64,000 nt of DNA. It comes from Setophaga petechia. Lineage: Eukaryota; Chordata; Aves; Passeriformes; Parulidae. The translations under genes and the position numbers were made by a program. A model generated the notes under the pieces. The model did not search any database. It was not told the origin of the DNA and saw only the letters and a list, made by a program, of their open reading frames with translations. The stretch is from NCBI GenBank assembly GCA_024362935.1, contig JANCRA010000040.1, positions 4,588,001-4,652,000 on the forward strand. The letters are read 5' to 3'. Positions within the stretch are counted from its first letter, which is position 1; each line of letters starts with the position of its first letter. Positions 61,401 to 64,000 of this stretch are shown piece by piece.

Positions 61401-64000
61401 GCTTTTCTGAAAATGTGTTTTAAAAATAAAACCAACAGCTGTTTTCTGTAGGTAAATGTTGCAGTCATCCTGCACTACTGTTTTTTAAATTATGTTATGA
61501 AGGTGCTCCAGCCCAGTCAACATTAGTTATAAAATGCTTTGACACCGATACTCTGCTTAAAGTTCAAAAACATTTAATGTTTTTTGCATTTTGCATAAAT
61601 TATTCATTATTTCTGTTTGTAGACTTAGGTGTTGATCCTCCAACTTGTTCCCGTTGGGCTCAGCTGTAATTCTCTTTAAAGCTCTTGGTAGTTCTACACT
61701 TTTTATGTTTTATAGATTTAATTCAATAGGAAAAATAGGGGGAAGAAAGGATCATTAGCAAATCAGTCCAGGTCATGACAGTGGTAAAGGAAACTTCTGT
61801 TGTATAAAATAAGGCTCCATTTAAATTCATAGCCAACATACTGAAAGACCAAGATACTTACAGGCTTTGGGAGTCTTTCTGGGAGTCTGCATTCCATTTT
61901 GTAATGTGAAAACTTGCCATAGTGGTCATATTTTGAGACATCCAATTTAGTTACCTACTGATAGACATTACAGATCCTCTGTGGCTTTAACAACATCGAC
62001 AACTCTTGTTAAGTAGAAATTACTGAGAAAGAAGATGATTGTCTCTTCATACCTATTGTAGCCTGTCAGTGTTTGATTCAGATTCTGAAATGTTTGTTTT
62101 TTCTGTCTAAAAGGAAGCCTTCTGTGGCCACTCTTGTCCTACCTACTGTAACCTCCCCATCACCACCACCTCACAAACTTTTTCAATATGCCTTAAAGCC
62201 ATAGAAAGAAGGATGGAAATTTTGTTTGCTGTTGTGATTTGTTGAAAAACTGCTTGTCATGGCTGCAATTAATACTAATCATTAAAAGCTCTGGAAATAC
62301 AATTGTTAATTAATAACTATTTAGTAATATATTTACTGTAATTTTAGATTTGGAAAAGAAAACAACTTCTCCCAGCCTTCATGGGTCTTATTTTTATTCT
62401 GCTTACTCACGGAAGTCTAGTAAACAAGTGTTAATCTTTAGAAAATTTCCTTATGGGCCATTGGTCTATCTTGAATTCTGTTTCAGTGATGTATTATTTA
62501 CAGGAAAAACTCCCCTCTAGACTTTAGCTACGGTTTGTGCTCAAGCATGAATTCAGGCCAGCTATAGCAAGTCTGTGCTAGGTATGACCGGTTCTGGAGG
62601 ATTTACTTGACTGACCTTCCTGCCAAAGAGTATTGGGAGCAATGTACAGCACAGTCCCAGCAGTTCCTCATTCAGATCAGGAGGACGTAAGAAAATCTCT
62701 GACAGTCTTGCTCATTTTTGCCTTTCATACAGCAAGGTGTGATAAGAACATGTGACATATATCTGTACGTATTATTTTTTCCATGCTGGCATTCACATAT
62801 CTGAAGATGGTGGTGATATCTGCTCATATAATGCAAAAAATTCTTGTTTTGTGTACTTTAGAGTAATTAAAAATTGTCTATGCATCATTTAAGACTGAAT
62901 GTATAAATGGAAATTACAGCCACAGTCCACAAAAAAGAGCATTCAGTTATATTGTCTTCCACAGTAGCTTTTAATTTCTGTCTTGGGTTGAGCATTACCT
63001 TCCAAACATGGCTTTATGTCTTTCAGTTCAGTGTTGGTCATGCAAGGCTATTGTATGTGTCATACACTTTGTCAGCCTTTTGTCAGTAAGTGTAGATGAT
63101 GCCATATCTATTGCATGTGACATTTAGTGGTACAGTGTAGCACTGTACTCTTAAATATTAAGCTAAGGTTGATAGCGTAGCTTCAGTAATTTCCACAGAC
63201 ATGCTATTTTGAGGTGATACATTCTCTACACAAGTATATAGGAAAAACTTCCTAAGATTTATTATGTGTATTTTTTTTCCTCTGAACAACTGAGTTGATT
63301 TCAATGCAGTAAATCAGATTCTATATCAACCTTCAGTTCCTTTTTAATTATGTGAGTGTAATTCTTTGTAGAGCTGTACCATGTGTTTGAAATGATAGGG
63401 ATATTGGAAAAAAAAGGAACGTTATTGATTTGTTGATCTACACCATTAATGTTTAGGCTGCTGATACTGTTAGTTTGTTTCTTTATGAAGCAAATTAATT
63501 AAAAGACTTTTCAATTAAAAGTAAAGAGATTAGCTTTTTTTTTTGGTAAATAAAATAATGGGAGTGCTTTCTCCTGAACAAGGGAAATTTTGCAGCTCAT
63601 TGTTGTTGAGCAGGGAACACTCCAGAGAGAGCAGCTGGCAACCTGTTGTGATTGTGATGAATGAGACCACAAGTGTATATCTGGGCATATATTCAATTGT
63701 TTCTACTTATTGGGTGTTGCTTTTCACAGACATCATTTCCATAATGATACCAAATGTATCTTACAAATCCTTTTGAGTAGCCCTTAAAGATAAAGCAGAC
63801 TGTAACACTGTTGGAATTTTTAATATCGCCTAATAACTTAGAATAAAATGTTGAGTCAGCACTTCATTTTCCTTTAAATGGTCCACCAGTAGCAATAATT
63901 ATTTATGAAAATAACTAAAAATGTCTTTAATATGTTAGGCTGCATATTGTACTTCATATTTATTGCTGTTTTCAGAATTTATTTCTTATCAGCACATTCC

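Larger units (their letters stand above)
50125..64000 (+). other. ARHGAP42: ARHGAP42 intron 2, 5' part (continues beyond window)
   Basis: It starts with the donor gtaagt and runs at least 13.9 kb. I searched for exon 3, expected to begin with the rest of an alanine codon followed by a QSLKEF-like peptide, and did not find it. A chance match near 54,631 fails after three residues. Contents are AT-rich sequence, small tandem duplications at 51511 and 52388, A-tracts near 54011 and 54788, and chance open frames, the longest being 121 codons on the minus strand at 50737-51102. No CR1 or LTR copy was recognised here. Confidence 0.85.

Noticed and set aside
63871..63881. SRF CArG box candidate CCTTTAAATGG
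   Set aside because: The A/T core is seven bases rather than six, so spacing does not fit the CC(A/T)6GG consensus.

Overview
This is nuclear DNA from a vertebrate, most likely a bird and possibly a passerine. The support is several CR1 LINE 3' ends in both orientations, an avian-style solo retroviral LTR, an AT-rich noncoding background, and one vertebrate gene with a CpG-island promoter and canonical GT-AG introns. No bacterial-style gene arrangement exists here. Nearly all open frames of 60-120 codons are chance frames in noncoding DNA.

The only gene I can support is ARHGAP42 (GRAF3), a BAR-PH-RhoGAP-SH3 protein, on the + strand. Coding exon 1 (18545-18698) encodes residues 1-51 and the first base of codon 52. 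Coding exon 2 (50029-50124) encodes residues 52-83 and the first base of codon 84. Both exons match my memory of the vertebrate ARHGAP42 N-terminus almost residue for residue, and the phase-1 junction rebuilds an uninterrupted frame. Intron 1 is 31,330 bp. Intron 2 begins at 50125 and runs off the window, and I could not find exon 3.

Layout: 1 to about 17,690 is upstream intergenic DNA. It holds an old CR1 tail, a short LTR-like remnant, a MIR-like SINE fragment and a well-preserved minus-strand solo LTR flanked by 6-bp direct repeats. About 17,695-19,070 is a CpG island covering the promoter, 5' UTR, exon 1 and the start of intron 1. Its 5' UTR side contains a start-stop AUG-UAG, and the beginning of intron 1 contains a G-quadruplex motif. 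18,699-50,028 is intron 1, with three CR1 fragments, small tandem duplications and one striking structure: a 161-bp inverted repeat with identical arms around a 100-bp spacer (28001-28422). 50,125-64,000 is the start of intron 2 and holds little beyond small tandem duplications.

The observation most worth checking is the perfect inverted repeat. If real, it is a very recent inverted duplication that would fold into a long double-stranded RNA in the ARHGAP42 pre-mRNA. If not, it is a fold-back assembly artefact. I saw nothing resembling a new multi-gene system.
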